Source of the DNA: Scatomorpha sp040765295
GTDB lineage: Bacteria; Bacillota; Clostridia; Oscillospirales; Oscillospiraceae
NCBI GenBank assembly: GCA_040765295.1
Contig: JAXGSB010000001.1
Span: forward strand, 558,001 to 622,000
Direction of reading: 5' to 3'
DNA: 64,000 nt
Shown: positions 14,309 to 24,002 of the stretch, one piece after another
How positions within the stretch are numbered: position 1 is the stretch's first letter
Layout of the letters: each line of letters starts with the position of its first letter
Position numbers and translations under genes: made by a program
Notes under the pieces: model-generated
Databases searched by the model: none
What the model saw: only the letters and a program-made list of their open reading frames with translations
Told to the model about the DNA's origin: nothing

Positions 14309-16375
14309 ATGTCCAGAACAATTTCCCTTGAAAACACGAGAAATATAGGAATCATGGCTCACATCGATGCAGGTAAGACCACCACGACGGAGAGAATACT
14401 CTTCTACACAGGTAGGAACTACAAGCTCGGTGAGACTCATGACGGTACGGCAACCATGGACTGGATGGAGCAGGAGCAGGAGCGTGGAATCACGATAACC
14501 TCCGCCGCGACAACCTGTATGTGGAATGATTGCCGCATCAATATTATAGACACCCCCGGACACGTCGATTTTACGGCTGAGGTCGAAAGAAGTCTCCGCG
14601 TCCTCGACGGAGGTGTCACGGTTCTGTGTGCAAAGGGAGGAGTCGAGCCCCAGTCAGAAACGGTCTGGAGGCAGGCAGACCACTATAATGTTCCGCGACT
14701 TATCTATGTAAATAAGATGGATATTATGGGCGCCGATTTCTATAAGGTTATAGAAATGGTGAAGGAGCGTCTGAAGGCCAATGCAGTGGCAATTCAGCTT
14801 CCGATAGGCGCCGAGGAAGATTTCTGCGGAATTGTCGACCTTGTCGATATGGAGGCCACAATCTACGATGACGACCTCGGCCGCGAGAGTCATAAAGAGC
14901 CTATTCCCGAAAATATGCGGGAGCTTGCGAAGGAGTACCGCACCGCTCTTATCGAGGCTGTCTCCGATTTTGATGATGAAATTTTGGAGATGTATCTCGA
15001 GGGCGAGAAAGTCCCGCGCGATAAGCTCGTAGCCGCGATAAGAAAGGCTACGGTAAGCGTCAATATGATACCCGTAACATGCGGAACATCATATAAAAAC
15101 AAGGGCGTACAAAAACTGCTCGATGCCATAGTGGCATACATGCCCTCGCCTCTCGACATTCCGGCTGTTGAGGGTATCGACCCGAAAACAGGCGAGGTTC
15201 TGACCAGAGAAGCAAGCGACGACGAGCCGTTTTCGGCCATCGCTTTCAAGATTGTGTCGGATCCTCACGGTAAGCTTGCCTACTTCAGAGTCTACTCCGG
15301 AACACTCAAGGCTGGAGAGTCGGTCATGAACGTCACAAAGGGCAAGAGAGAGCGTGTAGGCAGAATTCTGCTCATGCACGCCAACCACAGAGAAGACGTC
15401 GAAGAAGTCCGCACTGGAGAGATTGCGGCCGCCATCGGTCTCAAGTTCACCGTGACGGGCGACACTCTCAGTGATGATAGAGCTCAGATAATCCTGGAAT
15501 CCATGGAATTTCCCGAGCCTGTCATACGCATCGCAATCGAGCCCAAGACAAAGGCCGGTCAGGAGAGAATGAGCATGGCGTTTACCAAGCTTGCCGAGGA
15601 AGACCCGACATTCAAAACTTGGGTCGACGAGGAATCCGGACAAACCATCATCGCGGGTATGGGCGAGCTTCACTTGGAGATTATAGTCGACAGACTTCTC
15701 AGAGAATTCAAGGTAGAGGCGAATGTGGGCAAGCCCCAGGTTTCCTACAAAGAAACGATAACAAAGGAAGCCACGGTCACCACGCGCTATGCCAGGCAGT
15801 CAGGCGGTCGCGGCCAATTTGCTCAGGTCAAGCTCGTTATTGAGCCGAACGAGGGCAAGGGCTATGAGTTTGTAAACATGATTACGGGCGGCGCCATCCC
15901 CAAGGAATACATTCCCAGCGTAGACGAGGGGATAAGAGGCGCCATGAATGCGGGAGTTCTGGCAGGTTTCCCGGTAGTGGATGTGAAGGTCAGTCTGGTA
16001 GACGGGCAGTTCCACGAAGTCGACTCTTCCGAGCTCGCATTCAAGATTTGCGGCAGCATGGCTTTCAAGGAAGCCATGGAAAAAGCGGCGCCCACGCTTT
16101 TGGAACCTATAATGGCAGTCACCGTCAACGCGCCCGACAACTGTATGGGCGATGTCATGGCCGATCTGAACTCAAGAAGAGGTCAGATAACGAGCACCGA
16201 CATAAATCGCGGCAGTGTTGCAATACACGCAGATGTGCCTCTTTCAACCCTGTTTGGATACGCCACGGATTTGCGCAGCAAAACACAGGGCAGAGCTACC
16301 TACAGCATGGAGCCCAGTCACTATATTGAGTTGCCAAAAGCTCTTCGTGAAGGTATAATAGGCAAAAGAGGCTAA
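14309..16375 (+). CDS. fusA: Elongation factor G
   Basis: A 688-residue translocation GTPase. The G domain has AHIDAGKTTTTERIL, the switch region RGITITSAATTC, DTPGHVDF and VNKMD; domains II-V follow, with GMGELHLEI and the C-terminal GRATYSMEPSHY. All GTP-binding motifs are intact. The SD is CAGGAG and the gap from rpsG is 13 nt, which indicates tight coupling in the str operon. Confidence 0.98.
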   Translation: MSRTISLENTRNIGIMAHIDAGKTTTTERILFYTGRNYKLGETHDGTATMDWMEQEQERGITITSAATTCMWNDCRINIIDTPGHVDFTAEVERSLRVLDGGVTVLCAKGGVEPQSETVWRQADHYNVPRLIYVNKMDIMGADFYKVIEMVKERLKANAVAIQLPIGAEEDFCGIVDLVDMEATIYDDDLGRESHKEPIPENMRELAKEYRTALIEAVSDFDDEILEMYLEGEKVPRDKLVAAIRKATVSVNMIPVTCGTSYKNKGVQKLLDAIVAYMPSPLDIPAVEGIDPKTGEVLTREASDDEPFSAIAFKIVSDPHGKLAYFRVYSGTLKAGESVMNVTKGKRERVGRILLMHANHREDVEEVRTGEIAAAIGLKFTVTGDTLSDDRAQIILESMEFPEPVIRIAIEPKTKAGQERMSMAFTKLAEEDPTFKTWVDEESGQTIIAGMGELHLEIIVDRLLREFKVEANVGKPQVSYKETITKEATVTTRYARQSGGRGQFAQVKLVIEPNEGKGYEFVNMITGGAIPKEYIPSVDEGIRGAMNAGVLAGFPVVDVKVSLVDGQFHEVDSSELAFKICGSMAFKEAMEKAAPTLLEPIMAVTVNAPDNCMGDVMADLNSRRGQITSTDINRGSVAIHADVPLSTLFGYATDLRSKTQGRATYSMEPSHYIELPKALREGIIGKRG

Positions 16376-16434
16376 ACCTTTAAAATAATAAAAATAATTT
16401 TAATTAAAAAGTCAGATTTAGGAGGATATCAAAA

Positions 16435-17643
16435 ATGGCAAAGCAAGTATTCCAGCGTACAAAACCCCACGTCAACATCGGAACTATCGGACATATCGAC
16501 CACGGCAAGACGACTCTCACAGCCGCCATCACCAAGGTTCTTTCACTCGGCGCCGATTCCATTGCACAGGTTACAGCATATGATCAGATAGACAAGGCTC
16601 CCGAAGAGCGCGAGCGCGGTATAACCATCAACACATCTCACGTTGAGTATGAGACGAAAGAGCGTCACTATGCCCACGTCGACTGCCCGGGACACGCCGA
16701 CTACATAAAGAACATGATTACCGGCGCTGCACAGATGGACGGCGCAATTCTCGTCATTGCCGCAACAGACGGCCCCATGGCTCAGACACGTGAGCACCTT
16801 CTCCTGGCCCGTCAGGTTAACGTTCCCTATGTCGTAGTTTTCCTGAACAAGGTTGACCAGGTCGACGACCCCGAGCTTCTCGAGCTTGTTGACATGGAAG
16901 TGCGCGAGCTTCTCAGCGAGTACGGCTTCCCCGGCGACGATACACCCGTCATTGCCGGTTCCGCTCTGCAGGTTCTAAACTGCGAGGATACAGACCCCGA
17001 TGCCGAGGCATACAAGTGCATTTGGGAGCTTATGAATGCTGTTGACGAGTTCATCAAGACACCCGAGCGCAAGTCTGATCTTCCCTTCCTGATGCCCATC
17101 GAGGACGTCTTCACAATCACAGGCCGCGGCACTGTTACCACCGGCCGTGTCGAGCGTGGCAGAGTAAAGGTCGGCGACAAGGTATCCATCGTCGGCATAA
17201 GAGAGACCCAGGATACAGTCGTTACCGGTACGGAGATGTTCCACAAGACACTCGAGTATGCCGAAGCCGGCGACAATGTAGGCACGCTGCTCCGCGGTAT
17301 CGCCAAGACAGACGTTGAGCGCGGTCAGGTTCTTGCTGCTCCCAAGAGCATCAACCCCCACACCAAGTTCAAGGCTCAGGTCTATGTTCTCTCCAAGGAA
17401 GAGGGCGGCCGTCATACACCTTTCTTCAACAACTATCGTCCCCAGTTCTACTTCCGTACAACCGACGTTACCGGCGTCATCAATCTTCCCGAAAATGTCG
17501 AGATGTGCATGCCCGGCGACAACATCGAGATGGATGTCGAGCTGATTACACCGATAGCCATTGAGGAAAATCTCCGCTTTGCTATCCGCGAGGGTGGCCG
17601 CACGGTCGGATCCGGTGTAGTTATCGAAGTTCTCTCGAAGTAA
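16435..17643 (+). CDS. tuf: Elongation factor Tu
   Basis: A 402-residue GTPase that brings aminoacyl-tRNA to the ribosome. Motifs: GHIDHGKTTLTAAI, RGITINTSHVEYET, DCPGHADYIKNMITGAAQMD and FLNKVDQVDD, then domains II and III ending in REGGRTVGSGVV. Codon use is strongly biased, as expected for a highly expressed gene. SD AGGAGG lies 10 nt upstream. It is the last gene of the str operon and is followed by a hairpin. Confidence 0.98.
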   Translation: MAKQVFQRTKPHVNIGTIGHIDHGKTTLTAAITKVLSLGADSIAQVTAYDQIDKAPEERERGITINTSHVEYETKERHYAHVDCPGHADYIKNMITGAAQMDGAILVIAATDGPMAQTREHLLLARQVNVPYVVVFLNKVDQVDDPELLELVDMEVRELLSEYGFPGDDTPVIAGSALQVLNCEDTDPDAEAYKCIWELMNAVDEFIKTPERKSDLPFLMPIEDVFTITGRGTVTTGRVERGRVKVGDKVSIVGIRETQDTVVTGTEMFHKTLEYAEAGDNVGTLLRGIAKTDVERGQVLAAPKSINPHTKFKAQVYVLSKEEGGRHTPFFNNYRPQFYFRTTDVTGVINLPENVEMCMPGDNIEMDVELITPIAIEENLRFAIREGGRTVGSGVVIEVLSK

Positions 17644-17660
17644 TTAAACCGCAATAAATC

Positions 17661-17691
17661 AATGCCCTTTGGTTTTATGCCAAGGGGCATT
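17661..17691 (+). terminator. Hairpin after tuf, probable str operon terminator
   Basis: A 12-bp stem, AATGCCCTTTGG/CCAAGGGGCATT, with a 7-nt loop, followed by the weak T-rich tail GCCTTT. The SD of the next gene starts 9 nt later, so read-through into it is likely. Confidence 0.65.
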
Positions 17692-17714
17692 GCCTTTAAG
17701 AAGGAGCGAGCGGA

Positions 17715-18440
17715 TTGCTCACAAGATTAGATAAAATACTCTCCCAAAGCGGCAAACTCAGCCGAAAAGAGGCAAGACGGGCAGTGAAAGAGGGAAGAGT
17801 GAGTGTAAACGGAGTAATAGCGGAAAGCGCCGAGCAGAAAATCGAGCGTGAGAGCGCTGTCATCCTTTTAGACGGCGAGGAGATTTGCACCTCTAAATAC
17901 CGCTATTTTGTTATGAACAAGCCCAAAGGGTATGTAAGCGCAACGGAAGACGAGAGGGAGCAAACCGTTCTTGAGCTCATGAGCACGCATGAGAGAAGGC
18001 TTGGGCTCTTTCCTGCGGGAAGGCTTGATAAAGACACCACAGGACTTTTGATTTTAACAAACGACGGCGGCTTTGCGCACAAAATTCTCTCGCCTAAAAA
18101 CAGAGTGCCAAAGCTCTATTTGGCCGAAACCGATGAAAATATAGACGATAGCGACATAGCGGCATTCAAAGAGGGGATAACGCTTCGTGACGGTGCGGAA
18201 ACCCTGCCTGCCGAGCTCCGCAGAGTGGGAGACAGGCTCTGCGAAATAGAGATATGCGAGGGCAAGTATCATCAGGTAAAGCGCATGATTGCCTCCCGAG
18301 AGAAAAAAGTTCTCAGCCTTAAAAGGCTCAAAATAGGGGAGCTCATGCTCCCGGAAAACCTTCGCGAGGGACAGTATAAAGAGGCTCTTGGGGATGAGCT
18401 TTTTAGACTGTGCTTAAAAAGCATGCATGATGAGCAGTAA
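17715..18440 (+). CDS. RsuA/RluB-family pseudouridine synthase
   Basis: A 241-residue rRNA pseudouridine synthase. It has an N-terminal S4 RNA-binding domain (residues 1-60: RLDKILSQSGKLSRKEAR, GRVSVNG) and a catalytic domain with NKPKGYVSA, the active-site motif GRLDKDTTGLLILTNDG (catalytic Asp) and CEGKYHQVKRM. Which uridine it modifies (16S as RsuA or 23S as RluB) cannot be decided by eye. It starts at TTG with AAGGAG 9 nt before it. It follows tuf closely and may be expressed partly by read-through. Confidence 0.92.
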   Translation: MLTRLDKILSQSGKLSRKEARRAVKEGRVSVNGVIAESAEQKIERESAVILLDGEEICTSKYRYFVMNKPKGYVSATEDEREQTVLELMSTHERRLGLFPAGRLDKDTTGLLILTNDGGFAHKILSPKNRVPKLYLAETDENIDDSDIAAFKEGITLRDGAETLPAELRRVGDRLCEIEICEGKYHQVKRMIASREKKVLSLKRLKIGELMLPENLREGQYKEALGDELFRLCLKSMHDEQ

Positions 18441-18485
18441 ACTGAGATATTTAAATTGAAACATACTGATAAATTATCCTTTATC

Positions 18486-18514
18486 TTGAAAAAAAATGGT
18501 TTTTATAGTATAGT
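18486..18514 (+). promoter_or_regulatory. Promoter of the CdaR-like/ftsEX cluster
   Basis: TTGAAA (18486-18491), a 17-nt spacer and TATAGT (18509-18514). The leader (about 18521-18589) contains a GGCTGCT/AGCAGCC stem (18538-18572) just ahead of SD AGGAGG. Confidence 0.78.
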
Positions 18515-18589
18515 ATCCTACATGATTTTCAGACTTTGGCTGCTGCCCGGAGAAAGTTTTAAAAAAGCAGCCGAGTTAGGAGGATTTTA

Positions 18590-19681
18590 ATGTCCGGAAG
18601 AGTTTTTCAGGGCGTAATTGTTCAAATAAAAGAAGCTACAGAAAGAACAGTCGGAGTAATCGATGAAGAAAGCTATGTGATTGCCTGCAGTGAGCTCCCT
18701 CTCATAGGGACAAAGCTGGAGGATCTCAAGTTCTCTAAGTCCAATCCTGCTGACGGAGTTATTCGCACGGACAGCAATACATACAGGTTTTTAAGGAAAG
18801 AAGGCAACGAAGCGGACTTTGCTGTTTTTGTTTCGGGGGCCGATGAAATTGCGCGCAGCATCTGCATCATGGCAGCTGTTTCCATGAGCGAGGCCAAGGC
18901 GGGTTATGAGGAGAAACACAGCAAGGCATCGTTTGTAAAGAACATAATTTCCGACAATATTCTCCCGGGAGATGTGTATATAAGGGCAAAGGAGCTGGGT
19001 TTCAATTCCGATTCACCCAGGGCCGTGCTCCTCGTTCGCCAGGAGGGCGAGGCAAATAAGTCGGCTGTCGAACACATACAGGCTTTAATAACCGATTCCC
19101 AGCGGGATTTTGTAATTTCTATGAATGAGCGGGATACCGTGGTGGTAAAAGAACTCATCAATGATGAGAATATGCATAAGCTGTATTCACTGGCGGCCGA
19201 GATCGAGGCAAATCTCAGGGAGAAGTACTCGATAAACACGATAATCGGCATATCCGGCACAGCAAATCATCTGAGAGAGCTTGCCGATAGATATAAGCAG
19301 TCTCAAATGGCCATAGATGTGGGCAGAATATTTGAGACCGACAGCAAAATCATTAAATATGACAATCTCGGAATAGGGCGTTTAATATATCAGCTTCCGG
19401 TTACGATGTGCGAGATGTTTTTGGCGGAAGTTTTTAAGAAGAAGCAGATAGACTCTCTCGATTCCGATACGATACATACAATAAACAAGTTTTTCGAAAA
19501 CAATCTCAATGTGTCCGAAACGAGCCGCAAGCTCTATGTTCATAGAAATACGCTCGTCTACAGGTTAGAGAAGATAATGAAACTTACGGGCTTGGATTTA
19601 AGAAAATTCGATCACGCCATAGTGTTCAAGGTGGCAATGTTGGTCCACCAATATCTGGAATCCCAGAGAAAAGACGACTAG
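18590..19681 (+). CDS. CdaR/PucR-type transcriptional regulator
   Basis: A 363-residue regulator with a long N-terminal sensor part and a C-terminal helix-turn-helix of the PucR/CdaR class: FFENNLNVSETSRKLYVHRN then TLVYRLEKIMKLTGLDLRKF, at about 305-345. The middle (about 155-260) resembles the GGDEF-like fold found in this family, without an active GGDEF motif. The ligand is unknown. It sits 31 nt upstream of ftsE; I know this kind of neighbourhood from other Clostridia and infer that it controls the division/hydrolase genes that follow. ATG with SD AGGAGG. Confidence 0.85.
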   Translation: MSGRVFQGVIVQIKEATERTVGVIDEESYVIACSELPLIGTKLEDLKFSKSNPADGVIRTDSNTYRFLRKEGNEADFAVFVSGADEIARSICIMAAVSMSEAKAGYEEKHSKASFVKNIISDNILPGDVYIRAKELGFNSDSPRAVLLVRQEGEANKSAVEHIQALITDSQRDFVISMNERDTVVVKELINDENMHKLYSLAAEIEANLREKYSINTIIGISGTANHLRELADRYKQSQMAIDVGRIFETDSKIIKYDNLGIGRLIYQLPVTMCEMFLAEVFKKKQIDSLDSDTIHTINKFFENNLNVSETSRKLYVHRNTLVYRLEKIMKLTGLDLRKFDHAIVFKVAMLVHQYLESQRKDD

Positions 19682-19712
19682 ATTTTAAATCAGATTTGGA
19701 GGTGACGACAGT

Positions 19713-20402
19713 TTGGTTCAAATGGAAAAGGTTACGCTCCGCTATGGGATAAACAGTGCCTTTGCCCTCAATGAGGTAGATCTCGAGATACACGAGGGCG
19801 AGCTGGTCTTTCTTGTAGGCCCTTCGGGCAGCGGTAAGACAAGTATAATCAAACTGCTCACAGGTGAAGTTAAAACAAACTCAGGAGAAATAAGTGTAAA
19901 CGGCTTCGATTTGAGGCGTATAAAACGAAGAAAGCTGCCGGCGTTAAGGCGCACAATAGGAGTTATCTTCCAAGACTTCAGGCTTATTGAAAAGATGACG
20001 GTCTACGACAATGTGGCCTTTGCAATGCGTGTAATAGGCGCATCCGGCAGAGAGGTCGAAGAGAGAGTCGGGAACGTACTCGAGCTTGTAGGCCTTGCAA
20101 ACTACAAAAACAGATACCCGAAGCAGCTTTCCGGCGGAGAACAGCAGAGAGTTGCCATAGCAAGAGCAATAGTAAACCGCCCGAGAATGATAATAGCGGA
20201 CGAGCCTACGGGAAATCTCGATCCTGCGCGCTCCTTGGAAATTATGATGCTCTTAGAGAAGATAAACGAAATGGGTACTACAACACTTATAGTCACTCAC
20301 GAAAAAGAACTGGTCAACACCTTTGCCAAGAGGGTTGTTTCCCTCGAAGACGGCAAGATAAAGAGTGACGGAGAGAGCGGGTATTACAGCGATGTTTTTT
20401 AA
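19713..20402 (+). CDS. ftsE: Cell-division ATP-binding protein FtsE
   Basis: A 229-residue ABC ATPase of the FtsEX complex, which transmits a conformational signal to cell-wall hydrolases at the septum rather than pumping a solute. Walker A GPSGSGKTS, Q-loop in VIFQDFRLI, signature LSGGEQQR, Walker B MIIADEPTGNLD and H-loop in IVTHE are all present. It starts at TTG (19713), 11 nt after GGAGG; the in-frame ATG at 19722 is too far from the SD. It overlaps ftsX by 11 nt. Confidence 0.97.
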   Translation: MVQMEKVTLRYGINSAFALNEVDLEIHEGELVFLVGPSGSGKTSIIKLLTGEVKTNSGEISVNGFDLRRIKRRKLPALRRTIGVIFQDFRLIEKMTVYDNVAFAMRVIGASGREVEERVGNVLELVGLANYKNRYPKQLSGGEQQRVAIARAIVNRPRMIIADEPTGNLDPARSLEIMMLLEKINEMGTTTLIVTHEKELVNTFAKRVVSLEDGKIKSDGESGYYSDVF

Positions 20403-21282
20403 CAGAATCGGATACCTGTTGAGATCCGGCTTCAGCGGAATATTCTCGCACGGTCTCATGTCATTTGTGACGGTTACAGTAGTCGCAGCTTGTCTCATTA
20501 TAATGGGAAGCTTTGCGCTTTTGGTCGTGAATATTGACAAGCTGATAGACGAGCTCGAAGGAAGCAACGACCAGATGGTCGCCTTTGTCGATGAAACTCT
20601 AATGGACGACAGCGCCAGGGTTTTAGAGGAAAAACTCCTTCAAGTCCCCAATGTCAGCAGCGTGAGCTTCATCACCAGAGATGAGGCTATGGAAGAGTTT
20701 AAAAAGGACTTCGACACCGAGCTTTTCGAGTCGCTCGGCTCCGATGCCCTCAGACACAGATATGTTATCCATCTAAACGATATCGGCAAAATGGAAGAGA
20801 CAAAAGAACTGGTCGAGTCGCTCGACGGAATAGCCAGAGTCAAGGCGCATTTGGAATATGCCAGAGGTTTTATTTCGATGAGAAACATTGTCAGCGCAGT
20901 GTCTTTCGCACTCACCATAATACTTACGATAGTTTCATTCTTCATAATGACCAACACCATTAAGCTTGCAACCTACACCAGACGCGAAGAGATAGCCGTA
21001 ATGCGTATGGTCGGCGCGTCGAACTCATTCATACGTCTTCCGTTTGTTGTTGAGGGTCTCATATTGGGAGCTGCCGGCGGCCTTATCGCATTCTTTGCCG
21101 AGTGGGGGATTTATTCGCTGCTCGTAAACAGAGTGGCTGCCGGCTCCGAAGGTCTTCAGCTCATCACGGTAATCCCGTTTTCCGATCTCATAAGCCCCGT
21201 TCTCTTCGGCTTTTTGGGAATCGGCATCGCAGTAGGCGTTTTCGGAGGAATGAGCGCTATACGAAGCTATTTGAAGGTATAG
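20392..21282 (+). CDS. ftsX: Cell-division protein FtsX
   Basis: The 296-residue membrane partner of FtsE. An N-terminal membrane segment (about 22-47) is followed by an extracellular domain, then three C-terminal membrane segments. The family stretch RREEIAVMRMVGASNSFIR lies between TM2 and TM3. The ATG at 20392 gives MFFNRIGYLLRSGFSGI, the usual FtsX opening; the frame is open further upstream inside ftsE but without a better start. It is the second gene of the ftsEX-hydrolase-protease cluster. Confidence 0.95.
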   Translation: MFFNRIGYLLRSGFSGIFSHGLMSFVTVTVVAACLIIMGSFALLVVNIDKLIDELEGSNDQMVAFVDETLMDDSARVLEEKLLQVPNVSSVSFITRDEAMEEFKKDFDTELFESLGSDALRHRYVIHLNDIGKMEETKELVESLDGIARVKAHLEYARGFISMRNIVSAVSFALTIILTIVSFFIMTNTIKLATYTRREEIAVMRMVGASNSFIRLPFVVEGLILGAAGGLIAFFAEWGIYSLLVNRVAAGSEGLQLITVIPFSDLISPVLFGFLGIGIAVGVFGGMSAIRSYLKV

Positions 21283-21313
21283 CCCCGTTTTCCGAGCCGA
21301 AAAGGAGGAAAAA

Positions 21314-22588
21314 ATGCATAACAAAAAAGTAATTTCAGCAATAGCGATTTTTTTGGCGGCTTTAATGCTCATAACAGTGCTTGTATCCGCAATAGGCAGT
21401 GGTGTTCTGGCAGCTTCTCAAGCCGATATAGACGCTCTTGAAAAACAGAGAGAAGCGGTGCGCAATGAAAAGAACGCTGTCCAGTCGAATATAAACGAAC
21501 TCAGCGGACAAAAAAAGAGCGAAATGGAAAAAAAGCAGGCTATCGATGAGCAGATAGCTCTAACCCTTGAGGAAATAGATATCATAAACAAGCAAATCGA
21601 TATCTACAGTCAAATGATAGATCAAAAGTCAAGAGATTTGGAGAAGGCCAAGGAACAGGAAAGCGAGCAGTACGAATCCTACAAAATGCGCGTCAGAGCT
21701 ATGGAGGAAAACGGAAACCTCAGCTATCTTTCAATTATATTCAAATCCGGAAGTCTGCCGCAGCTTCTCACAAATCTCGATATGGTAGGGGAGATAATCT
21801 CATCCGACAAGAGACTCTTTGAACAGTACAAGGCGGCCAGAGAAAAGGCCGAAGAAATAAAAGCTGAGTATGAAGATATAGCAGAGGCTCTCAAGGGCAA
21901 GGAGGCGGAGCTCCAGGAACAAAAGCTGAAGCTGGACGAAGAGCTCAAAGTTGCGGCGGAGATAATAGCCGGAATACAGGCGGATATCGATGAATATCTG
22001 GCTGTTTACAACAGAAAGCTTCAAGAGGAGCAGGCGCTCTCCGCTCAGATAAATGCCATAGTAGCGCAGCTTAGAGCCGAGGAAGAAGCCAGACGCAGGG
22101 CGGAGGCGGCAGCGGCGGCAGGAAATACAGGCGGCGGAGGCGGCGGGGGCTCGGGCGGCGGAGGCGCATCTGCCACCGGCAGCTACATGTGGCCCATTCC
22201 GTCCTCAACACTTGTAACCAGTCGTTACGGAGATCGGGTACACCCTATAACCGGCGTAGTTACCTTCCATGCCGGAATAGATATAAATGCCTCATTGGGC
22301 GCCGCGATAGTTGCGGCCGACGGCGGAACGGTTGGCGTGGCCGGATATAACAGCGGCTATGGCAACTATATAATGATCTATCATGCCAACGGCAACGCCA
22401 CACTCTATGCCCACCTTTCCAGCATGTCTGTCCAAACGGGCGATACTGTCAGCAAGGGGCAGGTCATAGGAGGAGCGGGCGCCACGGGCTGGGCAACCGG
22501 CACGCACCTGCATTTTGAGATTAGAGTCAACGGCGGAACGGTAGATCCTCTGGGGTATTTCTCGGGTCTCAGTTTTTATAACTGCTAA
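21314..22588 (+). CDS. PcsB/EnvC-like murein hydrolase with a coiled coil and an M23 domain
   Basis: A 424-residue exported protein. It has a signal segment (about 8-33), a long Glu/Lys-rich coiled coil (about 38-260), a Gly-rich hinge (about 273-287, GGGGGGGSGGGG) and a C-terminal LytM/M23 endopeptidase domain (about 292-424). Zinc ligands are present: HAGID (H-x3-D) and HLHFE (H-x-H). The length, domain order and place straight after ftsX match hydrolases or hydrolase activators whose coiled coil docks on FtsX. Because the M23 site is intact, it is probably itself a peptidoglycan endopeptidase. ATG with SD AAAGGAGG. Confidence 0.92.
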   Translation: MHNKKVISAIAIFLAALMLITVLVSAIGSGVLAASQADIDALEKQREAVRNEKNAVQSNINELSGQKKSEMEKKQAIDEQIALTLEEIDIINKQIDIYSQMIDQKSRDLEKAKEQESEQYESYKMRVRAMEENGNLSYLSIIFKSGSLPQLLTNLDMVGEIISSDKRLFEQYKAAREKAEEIKAEYEDIAEALKGKEAELQEQKLKLDEELKVAAEIIAGIQADIDEYLAVYNRKLQEEQALSAQINAIVAQLRAEEEARRRAEAAAAAGNTGGGGGGGSGGGGASATGSYMWPIPSSTLVTSRYGDRVHPITGVVTFHAGIDINASLGAAIVAADGGTVGVAGYNSGYGNYIMIYHANGNATLYAHLSSMSVQTGDTVSKGQVIGGAGATGWATGTHLHFEIRVNGGTVDPLGYFSGLSFYNC

Positions 22589-22613
22589 GGGGCAAAATAA
22601 AACCTGATATTAA

Positions 22614-22639
22614 TTGAGGCGGCCGTTCGGTCGCCTCAA
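22614..22639 (+). other. Intercistronic stem-loop
   Basis: The 11-bp stem TTGAGGCGGCC/GGTCGCCTCAA with loop GTTC lies between the M23 and protease genes. It has no T-run, so it is more likely an mRNA stability or processing element than a terminator. Confidence 0.5.
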
Positions 22640-22662
22640 GTGTGGATAAATGAGGTGATTTT

Positions 22663-23976
22663 TTGAGAGAGAGACCGAATATGCAAGAAGAAAATGAAAG
22701 AAGAGCCGCAAGAGAAAGAGAGATAAACAGGCGTATAGAGGAAGAAAGATGGCGAGTGCGTGAGCGAAAGCGCGAGCGTGAAAAGGTCCATACGGGCATA
22801 GGCGGCATCCTCAACATAAAGGTCAGTCTGTGGCTGGTCATAGTACTTTGCCTTTTGCTCTCGGCAATAGCCGGAGGCAGTGTGCTTGTCAGAGAGCGCA
22901 CTAAATTGGGCAGCAGGGAAGACTATGAGCAGGCGATGAAGTTCTTAGAGATAAAGAGCACGCTTAATAAATACTATGTCGGCGATGTGAACGACGAGCA
23001 GGTAAACTCGTCGGCGTTCTACTCCATGGTTAAAGCGCTGGGCGACAAGTGGAGCTACTATATGACGCCCGCCGAATACGAGAACTACAAGCTCTACACA
23101 GCAAATCAGTATGCGGGCATAGGCGTTACCATAGAAAAAGACGAAGCGACCAAAGGCTTCAGAATAGTGGCTGTCACACCCGGTTCCCCGGCAGAAGCCT
23201 CCGGGGTTGTGGTTGGAGACATCATGCTCAAGGTCGAGGGTGAAGATGTCGCAGAGCTCGATACCGACGGTGTGCGGGATCTCATAACCGCGCGGCTTGA
23301 CGATTCAATAATGGTGACAATGCAGCGGCTCGATGGCAGCGTTAAGGATATGCAGATAAACTGCAGGCTCATAAATATTGTGCCCGTACAGTCCGCGATG
23401 CTGGAGAAGAAGACGGGATATGTCAAAATTTCCAACTTCGAGAAAGGCTCAGCCGTTGCAAGCAGGGAGGCGGTCGAGAAGCTTCTGGCTGAAGGCGCTG
23501 TCTGCTTTGTGTTCGACGTGAGAGGTAATCCGGGAGGCCTGCTCAGTGAGCTTACGGACCTTCTGGACTATATATTGCCTGAAGGCGATATCTTTGTCTC
23601 AGTCGATAAGGAAAACAGAGAGCAGGTCACCAAGTCCGACAATATCTGCATAGACGTGCCTATGGTGGTTTTGATAGACGAAAACTCCTACTCGGCAGCA
23701 GAGTTTTTCGCAGCGGCTCTCTCGGAGTACGGATGGGCGAAAACAGTCGGCACAAAGACTACGGGCAAGGGCAGGAGTCAGATAACGGTTGAGCTCAGCG
23801 ACGGCAGCGCAGTTCACCTCTCATCCCGTAAATACTTAACTCCGAAAAGAGTGGACCTTTCAATTCAGGGAGGGCTCAGCCCCGATGTTCCGGTGGAAAG
23901 AGGTTTGGATCCGGATATAGATGAGCAGCTGGACAGAGCCATATACGAGGCTCAGCTACAGCTTGCGTTGAGATAA
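22663..23976 (+). CDS. S41-family C-terminal processing protease (Ctp)
   Basis: A 437-residue membrane-anchored serine protease. It has a very charged Arg/Glu-rich cytoplasmic N-terminus (1-45), one membrane segment (about 50-72), a PDZ domain (about 145-235: GIGVTIEKDE, VTPGSPAEASGVVVGD) and the S41 catalytic domain with SYSAAEFF (nucleophile Ser) and KTTGKGRSQ (general-base Lys). It starts at TTG (22663) behind GAGGTGAT; the ATG at 22681 is too far from it. Its place after the M23 hydrolase suggests that it processes or degrades that hydrolase or its partners, as CtpA-type proteases do elsewhere (inference). Confidence 0.93.
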   Translation: MRERPNMQEENERRAAREREINRRIEEERWRVRERKREREKVHTGIGGILNIKVSLWLVIVLCLLLSAIAGGSVLVRERTKLGSREDYEQAMKFLEIKSTLNKYYVGDVNDEQVNSSAFYSMVKALGDKWSYYMTPAEYENYKLYTANQYAGIGVTIEKDEATKGFRIVAVTPGSPAEASGVVVGDIMLKVEGEDVAELDTDGVRDLITARLDDSIMVTMQRLDGSVKDMQINCRLINIVPVQSAMLEKKTGYVKISNFEKGSAVASREAVEKLLAEGAVCFVFDVRGNPGGLLSELTDLLDYILPEGDIFVSVDKENREQVTKSDNICIDVPMVVLIDENSYSAAEFFAAALSEYGWAKTVGTKTTGKGRSQITVELSDGSAVHLSSRKYLTPKRVDLSIQGGLSPDVPVERGLDPDIDEQLDRAIYEAQLQLALR

Positions 23977-24002
23977 AAAAGTAAACAGAGGAGAGAAAAA
24001 GA

